NCBI RefSeq assembly: GCF_900182565.1
Contig: NZ_FXTI01000003.1
Span: 62,001-126,000 of the forward strand
DNA from: Melghirimyces algeriensis
Lineage (GTDB): Bacteria > Bacillota > Bacilli > Thermoactinomycetales > DSM-45169
DNA length: 64,000 nucleotides
Reading direction: 5' to 3'
The notes under the pieces were generated by a model, which was given only the letters and a program-made list of their open reading frames with translations, had not been told where the DNA came from and did no database searches. Positions 24,568 through 34,864 of this stretch are shown here, piece by piece (position 1 is the first letter of the stretch; every line of letters starts with the position of its first letter). A program made the translations under genes and the position numbers.

Positions 24568-24914
24568 GGTGTCGTCCTGTAAGTCCAATCCATCCATGGT
24601 TCAGTGCAACAATCTGGATTTTCTACATAAACTGCGGAGCGGGCTTGGAGGAGACAGTTGTCTGTTGAATGAGATGGTAAGGTTGGCAGAGGCCTGATGA
24701 TTGCGCTATACTTTCAGAGGATGCTGAGGTTTTTCCCTTCGAGGTTGATTATGACAGTTTCTGAATCTGAAACGATCTTTTTCATACATACGGATCAGTA
24801 GGAATTGAAACTGTCTGTCAGACTCGGTCCTCTTGAAACATCAGAGAATCGGGGAGCCGATCCAACACCAAATTTCTATGTAAACACAGTATTTAATGGA
24901 TAGGAGGATGGGGC
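24568..24914. other. Gene-free region before sucC
   Basis: No open frame with a ribosome binding site is seen. It holds an inverted repeat GACAGTTTC (24753-24761) and GAAACTGTC (24807-24815), with a second small repeat inside it, which may fold in the sucCD leader. The sucCD promoter should lie here but I cannot place it with confidence. Confidence 0.5.
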
Positions 24915-26075
24915 ATGAACGTACATGAGTATCAGGGTAAAGAAGTACTGAAACAGTACGGGGTTGTGGTACCCAGGGGTCATGTGGCATTCACTCCGGA
25001 GGAAGCGGTGGATGCTGCGAAGGATTTGGGTGGAGACCTTTGGGTGGTCAAGGCTCAAATCCATGCTGGTGGACGTGGAAAAGCGGGCGGAGTGAAACTG
25101 GCCAAGAGTTTGGATGAAGTGAAGCAATATGCTGAAGAACTTTTGGGCAAGACGCTGGTTACCCATCAAACCGGACCGGAAGGAAAAGAAGTAAAGCGTC
25201 TTTTGATTGAAGAAGGGTGTAATATTGAAAAGGAATACTATGTGGGTGTGGTGATTGATCGCTCCACAGACCAGGTGACGATGATGGCTTCTTCAGAGGG
25301 CGGCACCGAAATTGAAGAAGTGGCTGCCAAAACCCCTGAGAAGATTGTGAAAGTGTCTGCGGACCCGGCTGTAGGTCTTCAGCCTTTTCAAGCACGTCAG
25401 TTGGCCTATGCGATTGGCATTCCGAAAAAGCTTGTCAACAAAGCGGTAAAATTTATGATGGGGTTATATCAAGCCTTTGTGGATAAGGATGGTTCACTGG
25501 CGGAAATCAATCCACTGATCACCACCAAAGATGGTGAAGTGATGGCATTGGATGCCAAGCTGAATTTTGATTCCAACGCCCTTTATCGCCACTCTGACAT
25601 CGTTGAGCTTCGGGACTTTTCGGAAGAGGATCCGAAGGAGATTGAAGCGTCCAAGTTTGATCTCACCTATATTGCTCTGGATGGGAACATTGGCTGCATG
25701 GTGAATGGAGCGGGCTTGGCGATGGCTACCATGGATATTATCAAGCATTACGGTGGAGAACCGGCCAACTTTCTGGATGTGGGAGGCGGTGCCACCACCG
25801 AAAAAGTGACTGCGGCCTTTAAAATTATTCTGGAAGATCCCAATGTAAAAGGGATTCTCGTCAACATTTTCGGTGGAATCATGAAGTGTGATGTCATCGC
25901 CGAAGGAGTTGTGGAAGCAGCCAAAGAGATCGGTCTGGATCGCCCGTTGGTCGTCCGGCTTGAAGGGACCAATGTGGAACTTGGAAAGAAAATCCTGAAT
26001 GAGTCCGGCCTTAAAATTACTGCTGCCGATTCCATGGCTGATGCTGCGGAAAAGATTGTTTCCTTGGTGAAGTAA
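24915..26075 (+). CDS. sucC: Succinyl-CoA synthetase (ADP-forming) beta subunit
   Basis: A 386-residue ATP-grasp subunit of the TCA-cycle enzyme that interconverts succinyl-CoA and succinate with nucleotide phosphorylation. Marks are [17 protein letters not shown], the nucleotide site [20 protein letters not shown], the metal site [20 protein letters not shown] and the succinate/phosphate site [23 protein letters not shown] precedes ATG 24915. sucD follows after 42 bp. Confidence 0.97.
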   Translation: MNVHEYQGKEVLKQYGVVVPRGHVAFTPEEAVDAAKDLGGDLWVVKAQIHAGGRGKAGGVKLAKSLDEVKQYAEELLGKTLVTHQTGPEGKEVKRLLIEEGCNIEKEYYVGVVIDRSTDQVTMMASSEGGTEIEEVAAKTPEKIVKVSADPAVGLQPFQARQLAYAIGIPKKLVNKAVKFMMGLYQAFVDKDGSLAEINPLITTKDGEVMALDAKLNFDSNALYRHSDIVELRDFSEEDPKEIEASKFDLTYIALDGNIGCMVNGAGLAMATMDIIKHYGGEPANFLDVGGGATTEKVTAAFKIILEDPNVKGILVNIFGGIMKCDVIAEGVVEAAKEIGLDRPLVVRLEGTNVELGKKILNESGLKITAADSMADAAEKIVSLVK

Positions 26076-26117
26076 CAACATTACCCATCACATCTGGAAG
26101 GAAAGGCGGGTTCCAAC

Positions 26118-27023
26118 TTGAGCATCTTTGTGAATAAGGATACAAAAGTGATCACACAAGGGATTACGGGTTCCAATGGTTTGTTTCATACCAAACAAGC
26201 AGTAGAATATGGTACGCAGATTGTCGGGGGTGTGACTCCCGGCAAAGGTGGGCAGTCCGTGGAAGGGATTCCGGTTTTTGATACGGTGGCTGAAGCAGTG
26301 GAAAAAACAGGAGCCAATGCGTCTGCGATTTATGTGCCGCCAGCCTTTGCTGCGGATGCAATTATGGAAGCGGTGGACGCACAACTGGATCTGGTGGTCT
26401 GCATTACCGAAGGGATTCCGGTTCTGGATATGGTAAAAGTGAAGCGCTACATGGAAGGAAAGAAAACTCGGTTGATCGGGCCCAACTGCCCTGGAGTGAT
26501 TACTCCTGGCGAGTGCAAAATCGGGATTATGCCTGGCTATATTCATGCTCCGGGGAAAGTGGGGATTGTTTCCCGCAGTGGAACACTTACCTATGAAGCG
26601 GTTCATCAATTGACCCAACGCGGTATCGGCCAATCCACTGCAGTCGGGATCGGTGGAGACCCGGTGAACGGTACCAACTTTATTGATACCCTGGAAGCAT
26701 TTCAAAATGACCCGGAAACATCTGCTGTGATTATGATCGGGGAAATTGGTGGAACTGCGGAAGAAGAGGCTGCTGAGTGGATTCAGGCCAATATGACCAA
26801 ACCCGTGGTTGGCTTTATCGGAGGGCAGACGGCTCCTCCGGGAAAACGGATGGGTCATGCCGGCGCCATTATCTCCGGTGGCAAAGGAACCGCAGATGAA
26901 AAGATTTCCACATTGAAAGCGTGTGGAGTAACGGTTGCACCGACACCGGCAGACATTGGAGAAACATTGTCCAAGGTCCTGGAGGAAAAAGGCTTGCTGG
27001 ACGAGTGCACCACCGTGAAATAA
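26118..27023 (+). CDS. sucD: Succinyl-CoA synthetase alpha subunit
   Basis: A 301-residue CoA-binding subunit that carries the phosphohistidine. The Rossmann CoA domain ([30 protein letters not shown]) is followed by the ligase domain with [14 protein letters not shown] and the active-site histidine in [20 protein letters not shown]. The start is TTG 26118, seven bases after AAAGGCGGG. Ends the sucCD operon before a terminator. Confidence 0.96.
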   Translation: MSIFVNKDTKVITQGITGSNGLFHTKQAVEYGTQIVGGVTPGKGGQSVEGIPVFDTVAEAVEKTGANASAIYVPPAFAADAIMEAVDAQLDLVVCITEGIPVLDMVKVKRYMEGKKTRLIGPNCPGVITPGECKIGIMPGYIHAPGKVGIVSRSGTLTYEAVHQLTQRGIGQSTAVGIGGDPVNGTNFIDTLEAFQNDPETSAVIMIGEIGGTAEEEAAEWIQANMTKPVVGFIGGQTAPPGKRMGHAGAIISGGKGTADEKISTLKACGVTVAPTPADIGETLSKVLEEKGLLDECTTVK

Positions 27024-27037
27024 CATCAGAGCTTGTC

Positions 27038-27064
27038 AAGGGACCTCTCAGGGGGTCCTTTTTT
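27038..27064 (+). terminator. Rho-independent terminator of sucCD
   Basis: GGACC/GGTCC stem with flanking AA/TT pairs and a run of six T. It lies just before dprA. Confidence 0.7.
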
Positions 27065-27081
27065 CTTTGGAGGTGAAAGCG

Positions 27082-28191
27082 ATGGTCGATGGATGGGAAG
27101 AGCGGGAGGGGTTGGTGGCCCTGCACCAGATTCAGGGAGTCGGCTGGCATACATTGGATCGGATGCGTCAGACGGGATGGCATCCGGGGAGATCGCCGAC
27201 ACAGGATGATCTAAAGCGTTGGAGGGAGGCAGGGGTTTCCGGAAAAACAGTTGCTCGGATTTGGGAAAAATGGACACCGTCATTTATTCGCCGGGTAAGA
27301 GAGGAGATGGATCGACGGGGAATTGTTGCTGTCACCCTGTTGGATTCTTGTTATCCTCCGCTGTTGGGGCAAATTCCCCAACCGCCGTGGGTGCTGTATG
27401 TTCGGGGTGATTCCTCCCTTCTTCAGAATGCATGTCTGGCTGTGGTGGGAAGTCGCAAGCCAACTGCATATGGAAAACGGGTAACCCGTCAGTTGGCCGG
27501 TGAAATTGCGGAGGGAGGATGGACGGTAGTGAGCGGGTTGGCATCCGGGGTGGATGGAGAAGCACATCGGGCGGCTTTGGAGTCTTTTGGGAAGACGGTG
27601 GCCGTGATGGGTTGCGGGGTGGACGTGATTTATCCCCGTCATCACCGTCAACTGTACGCAGAAGTGGTTCAAAAGGGGGCCGTGGTTTCAGAATTTCCAC
27701 CGGGGACGGCTCCTCATCCAGGCCTTTTTCCTCAGCGCAATCGCATTATTAGTGGATTAAGCCATGGCACACTGGTGACGGAGGCAGCGGAAAAGAGTGG
27801 TTCACTGATTACGGCCCATTGCAGTTTGGAGCAGGGAAGAGAAGTCTTTGCCGTTCCGGGGCCCATCACATCAGAGCTGAGCCGGGGCACCAATGGTCTG
27901 GTTCAACAAGGAGCAAAGTGTGTATTGCAGATCCATGATATCTGGGAAGAACTGACCCATATTCAACAGCCGGTTCCTGTCGGAAAAAGGGAAAAGCACG
28001 ATGTCTCTTTGAATGCGGATGAAGCGGAATTGATGAAACGTTTGGATGATCGCCCATTTACGGTCGATTTTCTGCTTCCACATTTGAATCACTCTTTGGG
28101 AGAACTGCATCAGCTGTTGTTAGGTCTTCAGGTAAAGGGATTTGTTCGCCAATTGCCGGGAGCCCGGTTTGTAAAACACAAAGAGAGTTAA
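27082..28191 (+). CDS. dprA: DNA processing protein DprA (Smf)
   Basis: A 369-residue protein that loads RecA on incoming single-stranded DNA during natural transformation. It has an N-terminal SAM-like helical part (VALHQIQGVGWHTLDRM), the Rossmann-type core with AVVGSRKPTAYGKRVTRQL, VSGLASGVDGEAHRAAL, VMGCGVDVIYPRHH and LFPQRNRIISGLSHGTLVTE, and a C-terminal winged helix (RPFTVDFLLPHLNHSLGELH). ATG 27082 follows GGAGGTGA by five bases. It sits directly after sucD as in Bacillus. Confidence 0.95.
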   Translation: MVDGWEEREGLVALHQIQGVGWHTLDRMRQTGWHPGRSPTQDDLKRWREAGVSGKTVARIWEKWTPSFIRRVREEMDRRGIVAVTLLDSCYPPLLGQIPQPPWVLYVRGDSSLLQNACLAVVGSRKPTAYGKRVTRQLAGEIAEGGWTVVSGLASGVDGEAHRAALESFGKTVAVMGCGVDVIYPRHHRQLYAEVVQKGAVVSEFPPGTAPHPGLFPQRNRIISGLSHGTLVTEAAEKSGSLITAHCSLEQGREVFAVPGPITSELSRGTNGLVQQGAKCVLQIHDIWEELTHIQQPVPVGKREKHDVSLNADEAELMKRLDDRPFTVDFLLPHLNHSLGELHQLLLGLQVKGFVRQLPGARFVKHKES

Positions 28192-28368
28192 TCTTAAAAA
28201 TAATCATATAATGATGAAACAAGGGAATGGATGATTTGTACAAAATTTAAAAAGAGCATTCACTTGTGGGCTTTGTCAGTTTACCCATTTTTCAGGATAT
28301 GAGTCATGTGTTTATACCAATTCCCCAATGGGTTCATATAACACAGTAAATCGAATGAAAGGAGTGGG

Positions 28369-28671
28369 ATGGTTGTGGAGTTGAAATCGCTTGAAAACAA
28401 TAAAGTCGTCATGAATCATCATCATAAGAAAAAGACATTCAATGTTCGCCCTGGTCAAACATTTAACTTATCTTGTGATTTCTTTGGAATTCGGGTGGCC
28501 AATATATTGCTTAGGCCAGGCGACTTTATCAAGGTAAGGTGTCGGGGACGCACTGCCATTGTGTTCAATTCATTCTTCCGTTTCAATCGGGGAGTGATTA
28601 ACCTTCGGTCGGGAGAATTTGTAAGCTTTTTTGGTGGGTTTAAGCGCAGGAAAAGAAAAAAGTTTAAATAA
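28369..28671 (+). CDS. Hypothetical basic protein, 100 aa
   Basis: A very basic small protein: HHHKKK near the N-terminus, beta-strand-like middle (TFNLSCDFFGIRVANILLRP, DFIKVRCRGRTAIVFNSFF), and a C-terminal GFKRRKRKKFK tail. AAAGGAG lies four bases before ATG 28369; GTG 28375 is possible. The repeated RPG/RSG turns suggest a small beta-barrel that may bind nucleic acid, or a spore protein (guess). No family recognised. It lies between dprA and topA, which are adjacent in Bacillus subtilis. Confidence 0.6.
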   Translation: MVVELKSLENNKVVMNHHHKKKTFNVRPGQTFNLSCDFFGIRVANILLRPGDFIKVRCRGRTAIVFNSFFRFNRGVINLRSGEFVSFFGGFKRRKRKKFK

Positions 28672-28801
28672 GAAACATTGAAGAGAGTCGGAAGAATTCT
28701 CTTTTCTTGCTTGTTGAAGGAAACAAACCTATTGCTTTTTTATCTGGAGATCGGCTAGAATAAAAAAGAAGCATATCGGAATGAAGGAGGTGGAAAGGAT
28801 C

Positions 28802-28981
28802 ATGCGAGTCAAAGAGATGATCATCGACATGAAGACAATCAATGCTATGATTCCCCCATTGTGCTCTGAAACCGCACAACAAGGGGTACGTATGCCTTTT
28901 TTCGGCCATTGTATCCAAAATATGGATCGTCAAAAGGATATCCTTTCCACCTCTGATTTGATGTTTATGGGGAATCTATAA
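28802..28981 (+). CDS. Hypothetical small protein, 59 aa
   Basis: A short methionine-rich protein with two cysteines (MRVKEMIIDMKTINAMIPPL, GVRMPFFGHCIQNMDRQKDI). AAGGAGGTGG and a nearer AAAGGA precede ATG 28802, and a very strong terminator begins 20 bp after the stop, so this is probably a real transcription unit. Function unknown; no family recognised. Confidence 0.5.
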   Translation: MRVKEMIIDMKTINAMIPPLCSETAQQGVRMPFFGHCIQNMDRQKDILSTSDLMFMGNL

Positions 28982-29000
28982 AAGCCATCAAATCCAGGCG

Positions 29001-29037
29001 CCGTGGGCAAGGTTATTCCTTGCCCACGGCTTTTTTT
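29001..29037 (+). terminator. Strong Rho-independent terminator
   Basis: CCGTGGGCAAGG pairs with CCTTGCCCACGG (12-bp stem), followed by CTTTTTTT. Confidence 0.92.
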
Positions 29038-29077
29038 GTTTTTCAATAAAAAGATACATAGTGCTGGAGGGAAACCG

Positions 29078-30391
29078 ATGCGTTGGAAAGATTGGGATCT
29101 GAATCTCAAAGTTCGATTACTGGGTGAGGGTGTTTTTAACATTCTTTTTTGGATGTTTTTCCCCTTTATGTCGATTTATTTTGCTCATTCTTTTGGGAAG
29201 TCATGGGCCGGAGGACTGTTAATTCTCTCCCAGGTGTTTGGGGTGATGGCCAATTTGGTGGGTGGTTATTGTGCAGACCGGTTTGGTCGCAAACGGATGA
29301 TGGTGATTGCTGGAGTGGGAGAATCCCTTGCCTTTTTCTTTTTTGCCTTTGCCAACTCCCCCTGGTTTGAATCTCCGATCCTGTCTTTTATCTGTTTTTC
29401 CATCCTGGGAGTGGCTGGTTCTCTTTATTGGCCAGCAAGTCATGCGATGGTAGCAGACTTGGTGGAGCCAAAAAAGAGAAATGAAGTGTTTGCTGTTTTT
29501 TATACAGCGATTAATATTGCTGTCGTGATCGGTCCAATTCTGGGTGGATTGTTTTTCTTTCAATATCGTTTTGCTCTTTTGTTGACGGCTACACTGGTCA
29601 GCGCAGTTTTGACCATGGTGATTGCCCGCTATGTTCGGGAAACCGCTCCCCGTCCGGAAGATGCCTCCGGATTTCCGGAGGGAAAGAAACTTCCTTGGGT
29701 TCAGTTTCTGCTTGCTCAGTTGAAGGATTATCGTGTCATTTTATCTGACCGAAATTTTATGCTGTTCATTCTTGCGGGAATTTTGGCGGCCCAGACATTT
29801 ATGCAGCTGGATCTGGCCATTGCATTGTATATTACAGAGATGGTATCGGTACAAACACTGTTCCATCTGGGAGATTGGGTTCTATCAACTGGAGGAGAGG
29901 AATTTTTTGGTTGGTTGATGGCGGAGAATGGACTTCTCGTAGCATTGTTTACGGTTTGGATCACACGCTGGGTGAATCGCTTAAAGGAGGGGCGCGTGTT
30001 TATTACTTCTTCACTCTTTTATGGCCTTTCCATGCTGATCATCGGAAGTTCCACAAATGTATGGATGATGATTCTGGGGATTGTTGTTTTCACAGTGGGA
30101 GAATTATTGGTGGTGGGTCTACAGGAAGGCTTTGTTTCCAAATTGGCTCCTGAGCATATGAGGGGACAATACTTTGCTGTAGCCAGCCTCCGTTTTTCCA
30201 TCGGAAAGGCGATTGCTCCCTTTGCCATTCCGGTATCAGCCTGGGTCGGATATGGTTGGACATTCGCCGTATTGGCCGGGTTGGCATTACTCAGTGCTTT
30301 GACCTATTATGGTCTGTTCCGTCGACTGGACCATACAAGGGAGAAACCGCTTTCGTCTTCTCACCCTGAAGCCATGGATCAAAGCGTTTGA
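29078..30391 (+). CDS. MFS transporter, drug-efflux type
   Basis: A 437-residue major facilitator with about 12 membrane segments. The MFS signature between helices 2 and 3 is seen as GGYCADRFGRKRMMVIAG, and the helix 5 region as FYTAINIAVVIGPILGGLFF, typical of multidrug-type (DHA1) transporters. ATG 29078 has GGAGGG seven bases upstream. The substrate cannot be predicted. It is inserted between dprA and topA and carries its own terminator. Confidence 0.85.
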   Translation: MRWKDWDLNLKVRLLGEGVFNILFWMFFPFMSIYFAHSFGKSWAGGLLILSQVFGVMANLVGGYCADRFGRKRMMVIAGVGESLAFFFFAFANSPWFESPILSFICFSILGVAGSLYWPASHAMVADLVEPKKRNEVFAVFYTAINIAVVIGPILGGLFFFQYRFALLLTATLVSAVLTMVIARYVRETAPRPEDASGFPEGKKLPWVQFLLAQLKDYRVILSDRNFMLFILAGILAAQTFMQLDLAIALYITEMVSVQTLFHLGDWVLSTGGEEFFGWLMAENGLLVALFTVWITRWVNRLKEGRVFITSSLFYGLSMLIIGSSTNVWMMILGIVVFTVGELLVVGLQEGFVSKLAPEHMRGQYFAVASLRFSIGKAIAPFAIPVSAWVGYGWTFAVLAGLALLSALTYYGLFRRLDHTREKPLSSSHPEAMDQSV

Positions 30392-30398
30392 TGATGGT

Positions 30399-30423
30399 AA
30401 GGCATCCGATCGGGTGCCTTTTT
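30399..30423 (+). terminator. Rho-independent terminator of the MFS gene
   Basis: AAGGCATCCGA/TCGGGTGCCTT, an 11-bp stem with one G-T pair, followed by T. Confidence 0.8.
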
Positions 30424-30545
30424 CAGTGAATGGAAAACGGATTTTGAAATCAATGGGTATGGGAAGTGGGATAACGGGAAAAGGTTTGATTATGGGATTT
30501 GCTCGGATATGAAAGGCAGTTGATTCCTGATGGGGGAATCTGATA

Positions 30546-30554
30546 TGGTACAAT
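30546..30554 (+). promoter_or_regulatory. Extended -10 promoter upstream of topA
   Basis: TGGTACAAT fits an extended -10 element, about 107 bp before topA; no good -35 hexamer is at the usual distance. Confidence 0.4.
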
Positions 30555-30660
30555 AGCTACTTAAGGTTTCCCTTTAACAGGGAGGATTTGTCTTTTATTG
30601 TGAAGAAGGGAAACTGGCATCGGTGTTTGCATATGGATGCTTTTGAGGGGAGGGCGAGAG

Positions 30661-32736
30661 ATGGCTGATTCGCTCGTCATTGTTGAATCACCCGCTAAGG
30701 CCAAAACCATCGGTAAATATTTGGGGAAAAAGTATATTGTGAAAGCTTCGATGGGGCATGTGCGGGATTTGCCCAAAAGTCAGTTGGGTGTGGATACAGA
30801 TAATCATTTTAAACCGAAATATATTACCATCCGGGGAAAAGGCGATGTATTGAAGGAGCTTCGAGATGCCCGGAAAAAAGTGAAACGTGTTTTTCTTGCA
30901 GCTGACCCCGACCGTGAAGGGGAGGCGATTGCCTATCATTTGGCTCACAGCCTCAATTTAGAGCTGGATGAAGAATGCCGGGTGGTATTTAACGAGATTA
31001 CAAAGCAGGCGGTTAAGGACGCGTTTAAAAAGCCGCGCAAGATTGATTTGGATCTGGTTGAAGCACAACAGGCCCGCCGTATTCTGGATCGATTGGTCGG
31101 ATATGGAATCAGTCCGGTTCTGTGGAAAAAAGTGAAAAAAGGTCTTTCGGCCGGTCGGGTTCAATCGGTGGCTGTCAAATTGGTGATCGATCGGGAAAAG
31201 GAGATCCGAAACTTTCAACCGGAAGAGTACTGGACAGTGACTGCAGTATTGGATGCGGACGGCGAAATATTTGAAGCCAAATTTTACGGATACGAAAAAA
31301 AGAAAACGGAACTGAAAAACGAACAAGATGTGGAAAAATTGTTGGATCGGATCAAAGGCAAGCGGTTTGTTGTGGAAGAGGTGAAACAGAGCGAACGACG
31401 GCGAAATCCCGCTCCACCTTTTATCACCAGCTCTTTGCAGCAGGAAGCGGCTCGCAAGCTGAGATTTCGTGCCGGTAAGACTATGGCTTTGGCTCAGCAA
31501 CTTTACGAAGGGATCGACTTGGGGAAAAAAGAAGGTTCCACCGGTTTAATCACCTATATGCGAACCGATTCCACGCGTGTTTCCGAGACCGCCCAAACGG
31601 AATCCATCCATTATATCAAGGATACTTATGGGGATGCCTATGTGCCCAAGAAACGCAAGGCTCATAAAAAGAAAGCCGGGGCTCAGGATGCCCATGAAGC
31701 GATCCGCCCCACTTCTGTAAATCGAACACCCAGTGCCATGAAGCCCCACCTGTCCAGGGATCAGTATCGCCTGTATAAACTGATCTGGGAACGCTTTGTT
31801 GCCAGCCAGATGGCACCGGCTGTATTGGATGCCATCACGGCTGAAATTCGGGTGGGCGATGCATATTTTCGGGCGACGGGTTCCAAAGTGAAGTTTCTAG
31901 GCTTTATGAAGCTGTACATTGAGGGAGACGATGACGGAAATAAAGAGCAGAACAAATTTCTGCCGCCTTTGGAAAATGGTCAGAAACTGAAGAAGAAATC
32001 GCTGGACCCCAAACAGCATTTTACCCAACCCCCGCCTCGCTACACAGAAGCGCGATTGGTTAAAACATTGGAAGAAAAGGGGATTGGAAGGCCCAGCACC
32101 TATGCTCCCACTTTGGATACCATTCAGAAGCGTGGGTATGTGATGTTGGAGGACCGTCGCTTTGTACCGTCTGAGCTGGGAGAGATCGTCATTTCCTTGA
32201 TGGAGGAGTTCTTCCCGGAAATTTTGGATGTGGAGTTTACCGTTCATATGGAAGAAGAACTGGACCATATTGAAGAGGGGAAAGTGGATTGGGTAGAAAT
32301 TTTGGAGCGCTTCTATGAACGGTTTAAAAAGCGGTTGGAAGTGGCTGAGGAAGAGATGAGAGAAGTGGAGATCAAGGATGAGGTCTCCGACGAGGTTTGT
32401 GAGAAGTGCGAACGTCCCATGGTCTATAAATTTGGACGCTACGGAAAATTCCTGGCTTGCTCCGGATTTCCAGAGTGTCGCAATACCAAGCCGATTTTAA
32501 AGTCTACGGGTATAACCTGTCCAAAGTGCAATCAGGGCGAGATTGTGGAGCGTAAAAGCAAGAAACGGAGAACGTTTTATGGATGTGAGCGCTATCCGGA
32601 GTGTGATTTTGTATCCTGGGACAAACCGGACCCCAGACCCTGTCCCCGATGTGGTAAACTGATGGTGGAAAAGCGACGGAAAAAGAATACATTGATTCAA
32701 TGCACGGAGTGCGATTATCAAGAGGAGAAAAACTAG
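30661..32736 (+). CDS. topA: DNA topoisomerase I
   Basis: A 691-residue type IA topoisomerase that relaxes negative supercoils. The N-terminal Toprim domain is seen in [19 protein letters not shown] and [17 protein letters not shown]; the active-site tyrosine is in [14 protein letters not shown]; the C-terminus holds three zinc-finger repeats ([55 protein letters not shown]). ATG 30661 follows GGGGAGGG. trmFO is 21 bp downstream in the same unit. Confidence 0.97.
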   Translation: MADSLVIVESPAKAKTIGKYLGKKYIVKASMGHVRDLPKSQLGVDTDNHFKPKYITIRGKGDVLKELRDARKKVKRVFLAADPDREGEAIAYHLAHSLNLELDEECRVVFNEITKQAVKDAFKKPRKIDLDLVEAQQARRILDRLVGYGISPVLWKKVKKGLSAGRVQSVAVKLVIDREKEIRNFQPEEYWTVTAVLDADGEIFEAKFYGYEKKKTELKNEQDVEKLLDRIKGKRFVVEEVKQSERRRNPAPPFITSSLQQEAARKLRFRAGKTMALAQQLYEGIDLGKKEGSTGLITYMRTDSTRVSETAQTESIHYIKDTYGDAYVPKKRKAHKKKAGAQDAHEAIRPTSVNRTPSAMKPHLSRDQYRLYKLIWERFVASQMAPAVLDAITAEIRVGDAYFRATGSKVKFLGFMKLYIEGDDDGNKEQNKFLPPLENGQKLKKKSLDPKQHFTQPPPRYTEARLVKTLEEKGIGRPSTYAPTLDTIQKRGYVMLEDRRFVPSELGEIVISLMEEFFPEILDVEFTVHMEEELDHIEEGKVDWVEILERFYERFKKRLEVAEEEMREVEIKDEVSDEVCEKCERPMVYKFGRYGKFLACSGFPECRNTKPILKSTGITCPKCNQGEIVERKSKKRRTFYGCERYPECDFVSWDKPDPRPCPRCGKLMVEKRRKKNTLIQCTECDYQEEKN

Positions 32737-32757
32737 AGAAAAAGGACGGAATGTGTC

Positions 32758-34068
32758 ATGTATGATGGACCCGTAACGGTAATTGGAGCGGGGCTGGCTG
32801 GGAGTGAAGCGGCTTGGCAATTGGCCCAAAGGGGTGTTTCCGTTCGGCTTTATGAGATGCGTCCCAAAAGGCAGACACCTGCTCATCGCACGGAGAAATT
32901 TGCAGAATTGGTCTGTAGCAATTCCTTGCGTTCCAATGAATTAACCAATGCCGTTGGTGTTTTGAAAGAGGAGATGCGGCGCCTTGATTCATTGATTATC
33001 CAGTGCGCTGATGCCCATTCTGTTCCAGCGGGTGGAGCGTTGGCGGTTGACAGGGATGGCTTTTCCGATTGTGTGACAACCAAACTGAACAACCATGAGA
33101 ATGTGGAAATCATCCGGGGGGAAATCGAGGAGATTCCTGAAGGAATCACGATTATAGCGACAGGACCGCTCACTTCTGATAAGCTGTCGCAGAAGATTCG
33201 AGCCCTGACGGGGGAGGATTATCTCTATTTTTATGATGCTGCCGCTCCGATTGTGGAAAAAGACAGCATCAATATGGAGAAAGCCTTTGTCGCCTCCCGA
33301 TATGATAAAGGAGAAGCGGCGTATATCAATTGTCCCATGACTGAAGAGGAATTTGATGCATTTTATCATGCTTTGGTGACAGCAGAAGTGACACCACTGA
33401 AAGACTTTGAAAAGGAAATTTATTTTGAAGGATGTATGCCGATTGAAGTGATGGCCGGTAGAGGAAAGAAAACGATCCTTTACGGTCCGATGAAACCCGT
33501 GGGTCTTATTGATCCCCGAACAGGAGATCGTCCATTTGCCGTTGTCCAGCTTCGGCAGGATAATCAAGAAGGAACATTATTTAATTTGGTTGGTTTTCAA
33601 ACCCATTTGAAATGGGGAGAACAGAAGCGGATCATCCGGATGATCCCCGGCCTGGAGGAAGCGGATATTGTCCGCTATGGGGTGATGCACCGAAATACAT
33701 TTATAAACTCTCCCCGTGTGTTGAGGCCAACGTATCAATTCCATAAACGGGATGATTTGTTTTTTGCGGGACAAATGACAGGGGTGGAAGGGTATGTCGA
33801 ATCGGCGGCAGCTGGTTTGATCGCAGGAATCAATGCAGCTCGTTTGGCTTTGGGAAAAGAGCCGGTTATCTTTCCTCCGGAAACAGCAATGGGAAGCCTG
33901 GCTCACTATATTACCACTGCTTCTCCGGATCATTTTCAGCCGATGAATGCCAATTTTGGCTTGTTTCCCTCCCTTCCCGTTCGCGTCAAACCGAAAAAAA
34001 ACCGAAATATGAAGATTGCCGAACGTGCTTTGCAGTCTGTGAAACGCTTTTCTGATCAACTGAACTGA
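32758..34068 (+). CDS. trmFO: Methylenetetrahydrofolate-tRNA-(uracil-5-)-methyltransferase
   Basis: A 436-residue flavoprotein that methylates U54 of tRNA (T loop) using methylenetetrahydrofolate. The FAD-binding motif [20 protein letters not shown] is at the N-terminus; other family stretches are [19 protein letters not shown] (with the conserved Cys), [20 protein letters not shown] and [20 protein letters not shown]. Follows topA as in Bacillus; xerC, which comes next in B. subtilis, is absent. Confidence 0.96.
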   Translation: MYDGPVTVIGAGLAGSEAAWQLAQRGVSVRLYEMRPKRQTPAHRTEKFAELVCSNSLRSNELTNAVGVLKEEMRRLDSLIIQCADAHSVPAGGALAVDRDGFSDCVTTKLNNHENVEIIRGEIEEIPEGITIIATGPLTSDKLSQKIRALTGEDYLYFYDAAAPIVEKDSINMEKAFVASRYDKGEAAYINCPMTEEEFDAFYHALVTAEVTPLKDFEKEIYFEGCMPIEVMAGRGKKTILYGPMKPVGLIDPRTGDRPFAVVQLRQDNQEGTLFNLVGFQTHLKWGEQKRIIRMIPGLEEADIVRYGVMHRNTFINSPRVLRPTYQFHKRDDLFFAGQMTGVEGYVESAAAGLIAGINAARLALGKEPVIFPPETAMGSLAHYITTASPDHFQPMNANFGLFPSLPVRVKPKKNRNMKIAERALQSVKRFSDQLN

Positions 34069-34146
34069 TTTTTGGATTCTGCCGGGCCTTTTCCTCCCGG
34101 TTTCAAAATAATAATTAGAATATTCAGTCATAACATTCCGTTTATC

Positions 34147-34176
34147 TTGCGGTGGTGAAAGTCCTTGTGGTACGAT
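34147..34176 (+). promoter_or_regulatory. SigA-type promoter upstream of hslV
   Basis: TTGCGG and TACGAT are separated by 18 bp, with an extended TG before the -10. It would drive hslV-hslU-codY separately from topA-trmFO. Confidence 0.5.
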
Positions 34177-34322
34177 GGGATGGAGTTTATAGCTGGGAAC
34201 CTTTTACATCTTTTTGAAGAAAGAAATGATCACCATTCATAGAAAGGGTAAAATGCGTGTTTCGCTCGTTTTTCCGTCCCGGCGTAAAATAAAAAGGGAG
34301 TGGAGTGAAGGAGGAAGGTTCA

Positions 34323-34862
34323 TTGCAGAGTATGCATGCGACGACAATTTTTGCGATCCGACATAACGGTTCTGGGGCGATCGCAGGAGATGGACAGGTA
34401 ACGTTTGGAAATCAAATGATTATGAAGCATCAGGCTAAGAAAGTGAGACGTCTGTATCGCGGACAGGTGGTTGCAGGGTTTGCCGGGTCGGTGGCCGATG
34501 CTGTTACCCTCTTTGAAAAATTTGAATCCAAACTGGAAGAATATAATGGAAACCTCCCAAGAGCGGCTGTAGAATTGGCGAAGCAATGGCGGGCAGATAA
34601 AGTTCTTCGCCGTTTGGAAGCGATGTTGGTCGTAATGGATCAGGAGCATCTTCTTTTGGTCTCAGGAACCGGCGAGGTGATTGAGCCCGATGACGGGATG
34701 ATGGCGATCGGTTCCGGAGGCAGCTTTGCTCTTTCTGCGGGACGTGCGCTTCACCGCTATTCCCCCGATTTAACAGCAGGGGAGATTGCGAAGGCGGCTC
34801 TCACGATTGCATCGGAAATCTGTGTCTTCACCAATGACAACATTGTTTTGGAGGAGGTATGA
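34323..34862 (+). CDS. hslV: ATP-dependent protease subunit HslV (ClpQ)
   Basis: A 179-residue peptidase that forms double hexameric rings capped by HslU. The chain matches throughout: [59 protein letters not shown] and [12 protein letters not shown] 34323 is chosen because AAGGAGG ends eight bases upstream, giving [13 protein letters not shown] 34332 is too far from it. B. subtilis ClpQ exposes an N-terminal serine (MSSFHATTIF); here residue 2 is Gln and Ser is third, so the mature nucleophile is uncertain. Confidence 0.93.
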   Translation: MQSMHATTIFAIRHNGSGAIAGDGQVTFGNQMIMKHQAKKVRRLYRGQVVAGFAGSVADAVTLFEKFESKLEEYNGNLPRAAVELAKQWRADKVLRRLEAMLVVMDQEHLLLVSGTGEVIEPDDGMMAIGSGGSFALSAGRALHRYSPDLTAGEIAKAALTIASEICVFTNDNIVLEEV

Positions 34863-34864
34863 CA

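Noticed and set aside
26088..27026. Long open frame antisense to sucD (312 codons, minus strand)
   Set aside because: It mirrors the codon pattern of sucD, has no ribosome binding site, and its product is His/Cys/Phe-rich without any family likeness.
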